A stretch of DNA of 40,513 bases, taken from assembly GCA_017463185.1 (NCBI GenBank), contig JAFTPS010000014.1, positions 1 through 40,513 of the forward strand. The letters run 5' to 3'. A program made the translations under genes and the position numbers. This stretch comes from Alphaproteobacteria bacterium (GTDB lineage: Bacteria > Pseudomonadota > Alphaproteobacteria > Rs-D84). This document shows, piece after piece, positions 32,637 to 40,513 of the stretch (its first letter is position 1; each line of letters begins with the position of its first letter). Under the pieces are notes generated by a model. It saw only the letters and a list, made by a program, of their open reading frames with translations, was not told the DNA's origin and made no database searches.

Positions 32637-33248
32637 TTAATCATAGAAATCATCACCACCACTGGTGCTAACGGTTTTGTGTCGCCCAATCTGGAAATAG
32701 TTTTTCCCAAAATCTGTTTTTTCCTTTAATCCCTTAAACGCAACATCGGTTGTCGCACCTGTTGCGTCCACCACAGACCAGGAATTTAATTTCACCGGAT
32801 TTTTATCAAATACAACCGTCATATGCCCCAGTCCCTCTTGCCCACGCAAATTCATTTTTAATGCAAAAGAATTTTTGTAATCTGTGGTTTCAACAACACT
32901 GATATCTGCATTGGTCAGATTTATATTTTTACGAATTAAAATTCCCGCCGGCGTACTGGTAATCGGCACAGTTGTAATCTGGTCCAATGATTGGTCAAAG
33001 AAATATAAATCCTGGCCATCGGAAATCAATTGCACAGGCATATTATCATAGTCCAACCGCACACGCCCAGGACGCAACATAGAAAAAGTCCCCCTTTCCT
33101 GGCGACCATTGGCGGTCTGAACAAATTTTCCGGTCAATCCCGTCACAGAATTCAGATACTTTTCCGCATCTGCAACCAGCGCACCATCCACCGACGCATT
33201 TGCAACACCACAAAATAATATTGCCAATAAGATAAATAATCTTTTCAT
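32637..33248 (-). CDS. lolA: Outer-membrane lipoprotein carrier LolA
   Basis: Periplasmic chaperone that carries lipoproteins to the outer membrane. 203 residues from the ATG at 33248, which starts a signal peptide (MKRLFILLAILFCGVANA); earlier in-frame codons lie inside nrnA. The LolA features are TGLTGKFVQTANGRQERGTF, a RPGRVRLDYDNMP block and LISDGQDLYFFD. The several lipoproteins in this window are plausible clients. No LolB partner is seen, as is usual for Alphaproteobacteria. Confidence 0.9.
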   Translation of the reverse strand: MKRLFILLAILFCGVANASVDGALVADAEKYLNSVTGLTGKFVQTANGRQERGTFSMLRPGRVRLDYDNMPVQLISDGQDLYFFDQSLDQITTVPITSTPAGILIRKNINLTNADISVVETTDYKNSFALKMNLRGQEGLGHMTVVFDKNPVKLNSWSVVDATGATTDVAFKGLKEKTDFGKNYFQIGRHKTVSTSGGDDFYD

Positions 33249-33252
33249 CTCT

Positions 33253-34206
33253 CTATGCCCCCTTAAACAATTCCAAAACACGTGCACGCACATTTTCCAG
33301 CGTATCGCCATGAATCACCGCCCCCGCCGCACGATCGTGTCCACCACCGCCCAGAGCCTCTGCAATTTGATTTATCGGCTTGTTCCGGCTACGAATAGAA
33401 ACACCTATTTGGTCTAATTTTTGTTCCTTTAATAAAACAATATAATCCACCCCTTGAATCTGGCCCAGCAAATTCAAAACCAATTCACCACGCCCATCCA
33501 GGTGTTTATAATCCTTTTTGCAAATTGTTGCCAATGCCAACCGATGATGATAAAAGAATTCTGCATTGGCGGCGGTTTTTGCCTCTAATTGAACGGCCTT
33601 GCGTGGTTTGTTATTCATAGACTCAATCAGTCCCCGAATATTTACCCCATAGTCCACCAAATCCGCCATAATCCGAATCGGTCGCCCATTGCGCGCAAAC
33701 TTAAAATTCCCTGTATCGGTTAAAATGGCCAACGCCAACAAATTCGCAATATTTATGTCATATTGCAAATTTGCCATTTTCATCATTTCATAAACAATCA
33801 CACCGGTTGCCGCCGCCGTATCATCATTTATGCACAATTCACCAACCGTGTTTTCATTTTTATGATGGTCTATTTCAATAACAAACCCAGCATTATCAAC
33901 AATTGGACGCGGTCCACCAATATGCACAGGATTACCATAGTCCAACACAATCGCCAAATCAAACGGGCGTGTCATATCAACGCGTTCAAAATATTTAATA
34001 TGCGTCCGCAACGGTACCCCATCCAAATTATCCGGAATATTTCCGTCGTATGTACAGACCGGGCGAACCCCAAAATTTTTTTCAATCAGTTCCCCCAACG
34101 CCAACACACTGCACAACGAATCGCCATCTGGATTTTTATGCCCCATAATCGCAACAGATTTTGCATTACGCACACGTTCAAAAAATTCTTTTACTTTCTG
34201 TTCCAT
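33253..34206 (-). CDS. DHH-family phosphoesterase (NrnA-like)
   Basis: 317 residues of the DHH-DHHA1 type. Motifs: MGHKNPDGDS (21-30), the VLDYGNP Asp motif (about 88-92), IDHHKNEN (112-119), DTGNFKFA and the C-terminal GGGGHDRAAG. Such enzymes degrade short oligoribonucleotides and may dephosphorylate pAp. It lies 2 nt after recJ, another DHH enzyme, which suggests an old duplication or a shared RNA/DNA decay unit. Confidence 0.9.
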   Translation of the reverse strand: MEQKVKEFFERVRNAKSVAIMGHKNPDGDSLCSVLALGELIEKNFGVRPVCTYDGNIPDNLDGVPLRTHIKYFERVDMTRPFDLAIVLDYGNPVHIGGPRPIVDNAGFVIEIDHHKNENTVGELCINDDTAAATGVIVYEMMKMANLQYDINIANLLALAILTDTGNFKFARNGRPIRIMADLVDYGVNIRGLIESMNNKPRKAVQLEAKTAANAEFFYHHRLALATICKKDYKHLDGRGELVLNLLGQIQGVDYIVLLKEQKLDQIGVSIRSRNKPINQIAEALGGGGHDRAAGAVIHGDTLENVRARVLELFKGA

Positions 34207-34208
34207 TT

Positions 34209-35954
34209 TTATATCGCAATATCTTCCAAGAAAAACTGAGCCGACACACGACCGTTATACTCGTTTTCCTTTAATTTACCTAGCATCAATATTTTAGTAT
34301 TTGTATTTGCCTCGTCCAGCAGAAAATCACCAACCGGCGTCCCCACCATATTAAACCCGACAAAGTTTAACTGTGTCCCCGCATTTGTTGACACCGTCCC
34401 ACGCAGGTGTGCGCCATTGCCCATAATGGTGGCAAATCTTAATCGCGCCCCACGCAGCATCAACATAGGTTCTGGGTTTCCCTGGCCAAACGGGGCCAGG
34501 TCCGACAATTTATTCACCAATCGCATTGTCGCCCCCGCCGCATCAAGTGCCGCATCAACCACAATTTCCGGCGCAGGCACCGCCCCATTTAATTGCGCCA
34601 CAACCGCCCGTTCCAAAAATTCACAAAACGCATCTTCGTTTTCCGCATTCAATGAAAATCCAGCGGCCGCCGCATGACCGCCACCCTCGCTAACAATACC
34701 GGCGGCCAGCGCCTCGTGAATAATTTGACCCAAATCAACCCCGGGAATTGAACGCCCCGACCCATTGATAACCCCATCGGCCTTGGTTGCCACACACGAT
34801 GGCAGATTATATTTATCCTTTAACCGGCCCGCAATAATCCCCATAACCCCACCGTGCCAGTTCTCGCCACAAACAAATAAACTGCACCGACCGGCGGCAC
34901 AACAATCCTCTGCCATTTCACAGGCACGTAACATAATTGCATTTTGAATATCAATACGTTCCTGGTTCATGGTATGTAATTTATTCGCCAAATCATTTGC
35001 AATCAGCGGATTATCCGTCAGTAATAATTCCAGTGCGGGCGCAGCCGAATCCAAACGCCCCGCAGCATTTAATCGCGGCCCCAGCGCAAAACCAGCCGCA
35101 TAAACCGAAGGCTTTTTGATACCAGCAACATCCATCAACACCCGCAACCCCAGATTCTGACGCAACCCTAAAACTTTTAATCCAGTTGCAACAAAAGCCC
35201 GATTCAAGCCAATCAATGGCATAGTATCGCAGATTGTCCCCAGGGCAACCAAATCCATACAATTCATCAGTTCGGAATTATCCAGCCCCAGCCCCCGCGA
35301 TTTTAATTCACGATTCAACGCCACCAGGGTTAAAAATGCAACGCCCACCCCAGCCAGGTATGACAACCCCGAATTATCATCCGCACGTTTTGGATTTACA
35401 ACCGCATCCGCTATCGGCAGTGTGTTATCAGGCGAATGATGGTCGGTCACAACAACCGTCATTCCCAATTCTTTGGCGCGTGCCACCTCTGCGATTCCAC
35501 TGATACCACAATCAACCGTAATCAATAACTTTGCACCACTTTGTGCAATTTCCTCTATTGCGGCAATATTCAGACCATATCCTTCGCCCTCGCGCGTGGG
35601 CAGATGCCAAATAACATCCATACCAATAGCCCGCATATATTTTATAAATATTGCGGTTGATGTAATTCCATCTACATCATAATCGCCATAGATTGCAATT
35701 TTATACCCCGACACAATCGCATCTGCGATAATACGCGCAGCATTATCCATATCGGCTAAAACTGATGGATTTGGCATATACTCTTTAATACTGGGGTTCA
35801 AAAATTTTTGCACATTCTCATACCCCGTGATACCACGCGAATCCAAGATATTATGCAACAAATCATCAACTGTTGGCGTTTTATTACTATCTGCATCCGT
35901 CTGCGCCGCCACCCACACTTTTCCCAGTATGGATTTTTCCACTATTCTATTCAA
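34209..35954 (-). CDS. recJ: Single-stranded-DNA exonuclease RecJ
   Basis: 5'-3' single-strand exonuclease used in recombination and mismatch repair. 581 residues with TTG as the start codon; a GTG four codons later is a possible alternative. Motifs: IYGDYDVDGITST (88-100), TVDCGIS, TDHHSPDNTLP (170-180), the LGPRLNAAGRLD block, and GGGHAAAAGFSL, followed by the OB-fold domain. Normal family length. Confidence 0.95.
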   Translation of the reverse strand: MNRIVEKSILGKVWVAAQTDADSNKTPTVDDLLHNILDSRGITGYENVQKFLNPSIKEYMPNPSVLADMDNAARIIADAIVSGYKIAIYGDYDVDGITSTAIFIKYMRAIGMDVIWHLPTREGEGYGLNIAAIEEIAQSGAKLLITVDCGISGIAEVARAKELGMTVVVTDHHSPDNTLPIADAVVNPKRADDNSGLSYLAGVGVAFLTLVALNRELKSRGLGLDNSELMNCMDLVALGTICDTMPLIGLNRAFVATGLKVLGLRQNLGLRVLMDVAGIKKPSVYAAGFALGPRLNAAGRLDSAAPALELLLTDNPLIANDLANKLHTMNQERIDIQNAIMLRACEMAEDCCAAGRCSLFVCGENWHGGVMGIIAGRLKDKYNLPSCVATKADGVINGSGRSIPGVDLGQIIHEALAAGIVSEGGGHAAAAGFSLNAENEDAFCEFLERAVVAQLNGAVPAPEIVVDAALDAAGATMRLVNKLSDLAPFGQGNPEPMLMLRGARLRFATIMGNGAHLRGTVSTNAGTQLNFVGFNMVGTPVGDFLLDEANTNTKILMLGKLKENEYNGRVSAQFFLEDIAI

Positions 35955-35996
35955 CGCTTACTCTTTTTTTATTATCAGAGTAATTATAATCAAAAA

Positions 35997-37631
35997 TTAT
36001 TCAAATAGCAATGGCAGGATACTATCAAGAATTTTTCCCGTTGTTGGCACCGCATTCCATGCCGCCGTACGCCACCCCCATGATTCCTTGGTTCCCTGGG
36101 GTTCATCCAGAACAACTAATATAGTGTACTGGGGCGCATTCGCGGGAAAGATTCCCACAAACGCCGTAATATTACGTTTTGTATCAATTTTACCATTGGT
36201 ATATTTTTCGGCTGTCGCGGTTTTACCACCAATCTGGATACCAGCAACACGAGCTTTTTTACCACTGGTTTCCTCGGCCACACGCAACATAATCGGGCGC
36301 AATTTTGCCGATATTTCATCCGCCAATACTCGTTCCCCACGCACCACACCAACACTGCGTTTTTGCAAAGTCGGATACAAATAAATTCCACCATTGGTCA
36401 CTGCATTTACCGCCAGCATTAAATGCATTGGCGTCACGGCATATCCCTGGCCATATGCGACAGTTGCACGTTCCACCGGTCCCCACTTACGCTGGGGGAT
36501 GGTATTTTCCGTACGACCAAATTCCAATTTTAATGCCTTGTCCATATGCAGGCGTTCAAAAAATTCCTTTTGCGCACCATCGGGTAATTCCAGCGCAATC
36601 TGGGCACTGCCAACATTGCACGAATGCACCATAATTTCTTCTACATTTATACTGGGGCGCGGTGGCTTAAAACTGCGAATATCTGTAATATTTTTTGCTA
36701 CACGACCAAATTTATCATAAATAGGATACGGTTTAGCCACATAATATTCTTTTTCAACCGGGATTCCATTTTCCAAAGCCAACGCTGTATTAAAAATCTT
36801 GAATATAGACCCCATTTCAAACACACTGCGCATAGGCTTAAACAACCGATTTGCCGCCGGGTCCGCCCGCAGATTTTCCGGGTCATAATCCGGCAAAGAC
36901 ACCATCGCAATAATTTCACCCGTACGCGAATTCATCAACATACCCATCGCAGCCTTGGTCTGATATTTTTGCATTGCAAACGATAACTGTTCATAAAAAA
37001 CCGCCTGAATACGCGAATCAACCGATAAACGCAGCGGATCCTTATTTTGGCTCAGATATTCATCATATGTACGTTCTGCCCCCTCTAAGCCATGACCATC
37101 ATTTCCAACAAATCCCACCACATGTGAAAACAATCTGCGCTTTGGATATTTTCGCGTCTGAATCGTTTCTATTTCCAGCCCCTGCAATCGTGCATTTTTA
37201 ATTGCTTCACGTTGATTATCACTGGCATATTTTTTTACATAGATAAACTTTCTGGATGAATTTACCAAATCTAACGCCTGACTTAGTGTATATTCATACG
37301 GCAACACCTGATGAATCATATTGGCAACAGCATCCCTATCCACAACCGCGCCGGGTCGCAAAGTAATATGTCCCGACATAACATTTTTTGCCAAAATATC
37401 ACCATTACGATCAACAATATCGGCACGCGAAACTTCCCATGCACCATCGGCCCCACGCAATCGCGACCGGTCCGTTCCCTGAATCCCCAGCTGCAAAGTC
37501 CGCCCCGCAAACAAACAAAACGCCAATACAAACACCCAACAATACATAAATCGCAGACGTCCACGCCCCACCGCATCACCGGCGTTGCCACGAAATCCAA
37601 ATTTGAAAATATCCTTGCCAACTTCAAACAT
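35997..37631 (-). CDS. ftsI: Division transpeptidase FtsI (class B PBP)
   Basis: Septal peptidoglycan transpeptidase. 544 residues: cytoplasmic N-terminus, one membrane segment (about 28-46), a pedestal domain (DIVDRNGDILAKN), and the transpeptidase domain with SIFK (275-278, Ser 275 nucleophile) and SCN (337-339). The third motif reads KTA (470-472, GGKTATAEKY) instead of the usual KTG; the codons AAA ACC GCG confirm this. The start overlaps the ftsL stop by 1 nt, and recJ is 42 nt downstream. Confidence 0.93.
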   Translation of the reverse strand: MFEVGKDIFKFGFRGNAGDAVGRGRLRFMYCWVFVLAFCLFAGRTLQLGIQGTDRSRLRGADGAWEVSRADIVDRNGDILAKNVMSGHITLRPGAVVDRDAVANMIHQVLPYEYTLSQALDLVNSSRKFIYVKKYASDNQREAIKNARLQGLEIETIQTRKYPKRRLFSHVVGFVGNDGHGLEGAERTYDEYLSQNKDPLRLSVDSRIQAVFYEQLSFAMQKYQTKAAMGMLMNSRTGEIIAMVSLPDYDPENLRADPAANRLFKPMRSVFEMGSIFKIFNTALALENGIPVEKEYYVAKPYPIYDKFGRVAKNITDIRSFKPPRPSINVEEIMVHSCNVGSAQIALELPDGAQKEFFERLHMDKALKLEFGRTENTIPQRKWGPVERATVAYGQGYAVTPMHLMLAVNAVTNGGIYLYPTLQKRSVGVVRGERVLADEISAKLRPIMLRVAEETSGKKARVAGIQIGGKTATAEKYTNGKIDTKRNITAFVGIFPANAPQYTILVVLDEPQGTKESWGWRTAAWNAVPTTGKILDSILPLLFE

Positions 37632-37918
37632 TATAATTCTTTGTTTGGTAATGTATCTATTGCAATTGATTTATTAAAACTTATCACTTCTGATTTTGGG
37701 GCAATACTAACCACCAAATTTCGCAGAATTTCCGGCCGCACATAGGATGCAAAATTTGCCTGGGCAACAGCTATATCCTGTTGAGTCTGGACAATTTCAC
37801 GACGCACACGGTCGCGAGCACGGTTCTGGGTGCGATAACATACCTGCAACCCGAATGTCAACACCAATACAATCCCCAACGACCATACGCCGATTTGAAA
37901 CATTTTCTCGTCTTCCAT
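37631..37918 (-). CDS. ftsL: Cell division protein FtsL-like
   Basis: 95 residues with one membrane segment (about 9-28), then a helix rich in Arg, Gln and Glu that can form a coiled coil, as in FtsL. Sequence similarity is weak in this family, so the call rests on size, topology and the position immediately before ftsI. rsmH (mraW), which often precedes it, is replaced here by sufE. Confidence 0.75.
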   Translation of the reverse strand: MEDEKMFQIGVWSLGIVLVLTFGLQVCYRTQNRARDRVRREIVQTQQDIAVAQANFASYVRPEILRNLVVSIAPKSEVISFNKSIAIDTLPNKEL

Positions 37919-37945
37919 TTCGCCCCCTGTGCTGTGTGCATTTTA

Positions 37946-38308
37946 TCACAAATTCTGTAAAAAACGAATCATAGAATTTACACCATTCAACCGCCCCGCC
38001 CCCAGTTGTAAATTCAATCCCGCAAATTCGCCCGCAATATCCATTTTACGTATTTCATCTGGATTTTTTCCATCCACCATCGCCGCAATAATTACAGCCA
38101 CACCACGCACAACCGCCGAATCGGCAGACACATAAAACCGATTCCCAACCCGGCAAAATTCAACACGCGACGCACATCCCACAATTTCGGTGCATATGGC
38201 ATTATCCGGCACAGTTTCTGCACGCGCACCAATATCCATTACCATTTCTAACTTTTGCGCAGGCTCGTCCAACATCCCTAATAATGTTTTTATTTCATCA
38301 TATGTCAT
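37946..38308 (-). CDS. sufE: Sulfur transfer protein SufE
   Basis: Accepts sulfur from SufS and passes it to the SufB scaffold. 120 residues from the ATG at 38308; another ATG at 38320 adds four residues but sits directly on the GAGGG ribosome site. The active-site Cys is in EIVGCASRVEF, and a SADSAVVRGVAVIIAAMVDGK block matches the family. The C-terminus (GLNLQLGAGRLNGVNSMIRFL) is typical. It overlaps or abuts sufT. Confidence 0.88.
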   Translation of the reverse strand: MTYDEIKTLLGMLDEPAQKLEMVMDIGARAETVPDNAICTEIVGCASRVEFCRVGNRFYVSADSAVVRGVAVIIAAMVDGKNPDEIRKMDIAGEFAGLNLQLGAGRLNGVNSMIRFLQNL

Positions 38309-38313
38309 AGGTT

Positions 38314-38628
38314 TTACCATCCCTCGTTCGTTAAATCCAATTCCAATCGCGCAGCATCGGACATACGTGTTAAATCCCACGGCGGATCCCAGACCAAATC
38401 AACCCGCACGGGAACATCCCCCGCAACCAACTGGGCCGATTCACGAACCTGGGCCAGCAATTCTTCCATCATGGGGCATGTGGGTGATGTAAAAGTCATT
38501 TTTATAACAACCAAATCTGTCCTAATATCAATATCGTAAATCAGCCCCATATCCCAAATATTTACCGGAATTTCCGGGTCATATATTTTTTTCAATACTG
38601 CGATAATATCATCTTTGGTAAAACTCAT
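38314..38628 (-). CDS. sufT: SufT/MIP18-family Fe-S assembly protein (DUF59)
   Basis: 104 residues. The MIP18 family blocks are DPEIPVNIWDMGLIYDI, TFTSPTCPMMEELL with the reactive Cys, and VDLVWDPPWDLTRMSDAAR. Homologues help deliver Fe-S clusters to target proteins. Its ATG overlaps the sufS stop by 4 nt, which places it in the SUF pathway. Confidence 0.9.
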   Translation of the reverse strand: MSFTKDDIIAVLKKIYDPEIPVNIWDMGLIYDIDIRTDLVVIKMTFTSPTCPMMEELLAQVRESAQLVAGDVPVRVDLVWDPPWDLTRMSDAARLELDLTNEGW

Positions 38629-39713
38629 TTCACAATACCTTTGATAATCTGTACAGCCGTCGCCACTTCATCAGTTGTGTTATATGCCCCCACCGAAATC
38701 CGCACACTGCCATCCACCCCCAATCGCTCATGAATCCAGGACGCGCACATTGTTCCCACACGCAAACACACCCCACGAGCACCGACCATCGCACCAAAAT
38801 CCAACACATGCATACCATCAACCACGAATGTCAGTATCGTCGCCGTGCGTGCGGATAAAATACGAATACGCGGAATCTGTGACAATTCATCATACATATA
38901 CTTTATCAAATCCAAATTTGGACGATTATGTTTTATTTCATCAATCGCAATTCCCAGTCCCGCAATCTGGGTCAGTGGTAATGTTCCCGCCTCAAACCGT
39001 TCAGGGGCAATATTTAGTATCATTTTATTCCCCGCCACGCGTGCAACCATCCCGCCACCGAATTTATCAGGTAATATTAAATCTGGATTTTTAATATACA
39101 AAATTCCCAATCCTGTATCCGCGCCAATTTTATGTGCGGAAAACACCATAAAATCACAATCCCATTTTTTTACATCAATTTCATCATGTACAACAAATTG
39201 TGCCGCATCCACAATTGTAATTACATTCGGATTTTTATTGCGCGCCGCCTTTATAATTGCCGCCACATCCTGAGCCACCCCCAGAACATTTGACATAGCC
39301 GTTATAACCATAATATCGGCATACGGCACACGCGAAACATCAATATTAAAATTATTATATAAATCACACACCGCAATCCGCGTCCCCGCCCCAACCCAGG
39401 GCAAACGCGCACTGTGATGGTCAATATCACTGACCGCCACAACCGTATTTGCATTCGGCTTTAACATAGAAACGATTCGGTTTAGTCCATCGGTCGCACC
39501 TGCCGTAAAGACAACCTGATGCACATCTGCATTTATAAATTTTGCGACCTTTTGCCGTGTGGTCGTCACCATATCATCCACCGCCGCCGCACGCCCACAA
39601 ATCCCGCGCCCAGCATTTGCATAGCGATTGCGCAGAAAATCAGCCTCTGCATCAATTATCGCATTTGATTTTTGATAACTGGCCGCTGCATCTAAGTATA
39701 TGATTTTATTCAT
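38625..39713 (-). CDS. sufS: Cysteine desulfurase SufS
   Basis: PLP enzyme that supplies sulfane sulfur. 362 residues of the class V aminotransferase fold. Key features are DIDHHSARLPW (His 99-100), the IVDAAQFV Asp, the PLP Lys 195 in SAHKIGADTGLGIL, and Cys 323 in LRVGTMCASW as sulfur carrier. It is about 40 residues shorter than common SufS proteins. It begins a minus-strand run sufS-sufT-sufE and may continue into ftsL onward. Confidence 0.92.
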   Translation of the reverse strand: MNKIIYLDAAASYQKSNAIIDAEADFLRNRYANAGRGICGRAAAVDDMVTTTRQKVAKFINADVHQVVFTAGATDGLNRIVSMLKPNANTVVAVSDIDHHSARLPWVGAGTRIAVCDLYNNFNIDVSRVPYADIMVITAMSNVLGVAQDVAAIIKAARNKNPNVITIVDAAQFVVHDEIDVKKWDCDFMVFSAHKIGADTGLGILYIKNPDLILPDKFGGGMVARVAGNKMILNIAPERFEAGTLPLTQIAGLGIAIDEIKHNRPNLDLIKYMYDELSQIPRIRILSARTATILTFVVDGMHVLDFGAMVGARGVCLRVGTMCASWIHERLGVDGSVRISVGAYNTTDEVATAVQIIKGIVK

Positions 39714-39740
39714 TTATGTTTTCTCTTGCAATTTTTGATG

Positions 39741-39768
39741 ATTATAATACACTCTTGCCAAATATCAA
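39741..39768 (-). promoter_or_regulatory. sufS promoter overlapping the trxA promoter region
   Basis: Minus-strand TTGATA (39763-39768), a 16-nt spacer and a perfect TATAAT (39741-39746). The sequence ATTATAAT is nearly palindromic, so the plus strand carries TATAAT at 39743-39748 for trxA, with a weaker -35. The two genes may share or compete for this element. Confidence 0.6.
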
Positions 39769-39787
39769 TAACAGAAGGAGAAAAAAG

Positions 39788-40111
39788 ATGGCACTAGAAC
39801 ACGCAAACGACGCAACATTTGATTCAATGATTGGCAACGGCATCACATTGGTTGATTTCTGGGCATCTTGGTGCGGTCCATGTCGTATGTTTGGTCCGAT
39901 TTTTGAATCAGTTTCCAACAAGGTTGGCGATGTAAAATTTGTGAAATTTGAAATAGACGAAACAAACCGACACGCGCCGGCAAAATACGGCATTCGCAGC
40001 ATTCCCGCCATTTTGGCATTCAAAGACGGAGAATTGATAGAAGCACGCACCGGCCTTATGGACGAAGATACACTTTCAGATTGGATTACAGAATTAAAAG
40101 GCACAAACTAA
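39788..40111 (+). CDS. trxA: Thioredoxin
   Basis: Cytoplasmic disulfide reductase. 107 residues from the ATG at 39788, which has a strong GAAGGAGA ribosome site; an upstream in-frame ATG at 39716 would add an unrelated tail. The active site is WCGPC (28-32), the cis-Pro loop is SIPAILAF and no signal peptide is present. The stop overlaps the next start (TAATG). Confidence 0.95.
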   Translation: MALEHANDATFDSMIGNGITLVDFWASWCGPCRMFGPIFESVSNKVGDVKFVKFEIDETNRHAPAKYGIRSIPAILAFKDGELIEARTGLMDEDTLSDWITELKGTN

Positions 40112-40513
40112 TGGCACAGGAAAATTATAAAACTTTGGAATTACCGGCAAATTACAAGCCGAAAAAATCCGAACCATATATGTGCGTACAACAGTTGGCA
40201 TATTTTTATCAACTGTTGACCACCCAGAAAGAGGAATTATCCGACGAACGCGATTCGGTCCTTAGTGCCGTCCGCCTGGCGGACAAGACCGAGGCCGTCG
40301 GTGTCGGTGACGATTCGGACAACGCATCGTATAACCAGGACATAACAATGGACCTGCGTATGTCTGAACGCAATCATAAATTGTTGCAAAAAATCAACGC
40401 GGCCTTGGACCGTATTGAAAACGGCACATTCGGATACAGCGTTGAATCAGGCGACGAAATCGGCCTGCAACGAATGATGGCACGCCCATTGGCTACCCTG
40501 ACCGTAGAGGAAC
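40111..40513 (+). CDS. dksA: DksA/TraR-family transcription factor, 3' truncated
   Basis: 134 residues are visible before the window ends. RNA-polymerase secondary-channel regulator that works with ppGpp. It shows the start YMCVQQLAYFYQLL, a helical coiled-coil region, and the C-terminal RIENGTFGYSVESGDEIGLQRM and ARPLATLTVEE blocks. The zinc-finger Cys position in GYCEETGE is replaced by Ser, as in Cys-poor DksA proteins. Translation is coupled to trxA. Confidence 0.9.
   Translation, partial: MAQENYKTLELPANYKPKKSEPYMCVQQLAYFYQLLTTQKEELSDERDSVLSAVRLADKTEAVGVGDDSDNASYNQDITMDLRMSERNHKLLQKINAALDRIENGTFGYSVESGDEIGLQRMMARPLATLTVEE

Noticed and set aside
1..40513. CRISPR array, insertion sequence, prophage or integrase
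   Set aside because: No regular spaced repeats, transposase, integrase or terminal inverted repeats were seen in the window.

Overview
The window reads as a chromosomal segment of an alphaproteobacterium with a compact, AT-leaning genome. Supporting signs are GatCAB amidotransferase, a DksA whose visible part lacks the usual zinc-finger cysteine, a SUF iron-sulfur system, the TatB-TatC/LolA/NrnA/RecJ block and many short secreted or lipoprotein genes of unknown function. The Cys-rich secreted proteins and paired type IVb-pilus-like genes recall uncultured gut or host-associated Alphaproteobacteria; that placement is inference. Coding is dense, operons often overlap by 1-4 nt, and rho-independent terminators of a stereotyped A-tract/ATCCCC-type stem sit between convergent or consecutive genes.

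Layout. 1-8.9 kb: end of an unknown gene, dnaJ, parE, two tandem paralogous unknown genes, dnaA, dprA, a secreted unknown and plsY. 9-13 kb: rpsT, a secreted Cys-rich protein with a long structured leader, then a two-gene unit for a TcpQ-like protein and a PilN-type secretin. 13.1-17.7 kb: plus-strand unit of an unknown membrane-anchored protein, sufB, sufC, an unknown polytopic membrane protein and an AI-2E-family transporter. 17.8-23.8 kb: ruvX divergent from gatC, an unknown Cys-rich gene, gatA, an antisense-oriented tRNA-Phe, gatB, two tiny genes and miaB. 23.8-28.9 kb: accessory envelope region (autotransporter-like protein, SodC-like lipoprotein without copper ligands, ferritin-like small protein, DUF2798-like membrane protein, outer-membrane barrel, second Cys-rich secreted protein with the same kind of leader, tRNA-Lys). 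28.9-39.7 kb: long minus-strand run sufS-sufT-sufE-ftsL-ftsI-recJ-nrnA-lolA-tatB-tatC-nlpD-like-lactate oxidase-like. 39.8-40.5 kb: trxA and the start of dksA.

Most interesting. Two distant loci (10.0-10.2 kb minus; 27.9-28.1 kb plus) carry about 200-nt leader RNAs that share short sequence blocks and the same series of hairpins with compensatory base changes, and each ends in a terminator just before the ribosome site of a Cys-rich secreted protein. Both contain three mutually complementary CTCCTG / CAGGAGG / CCTCCTG segments, which suggests a switch. The two proteins also share a C-terminal Cys motif. The fold resembles the general plan of phage c4-type RNAs, but I cannot test that here. 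A separate promoter-terminator unit precedes the DUF2798-like gene and may be a small RNA or an attenuator.
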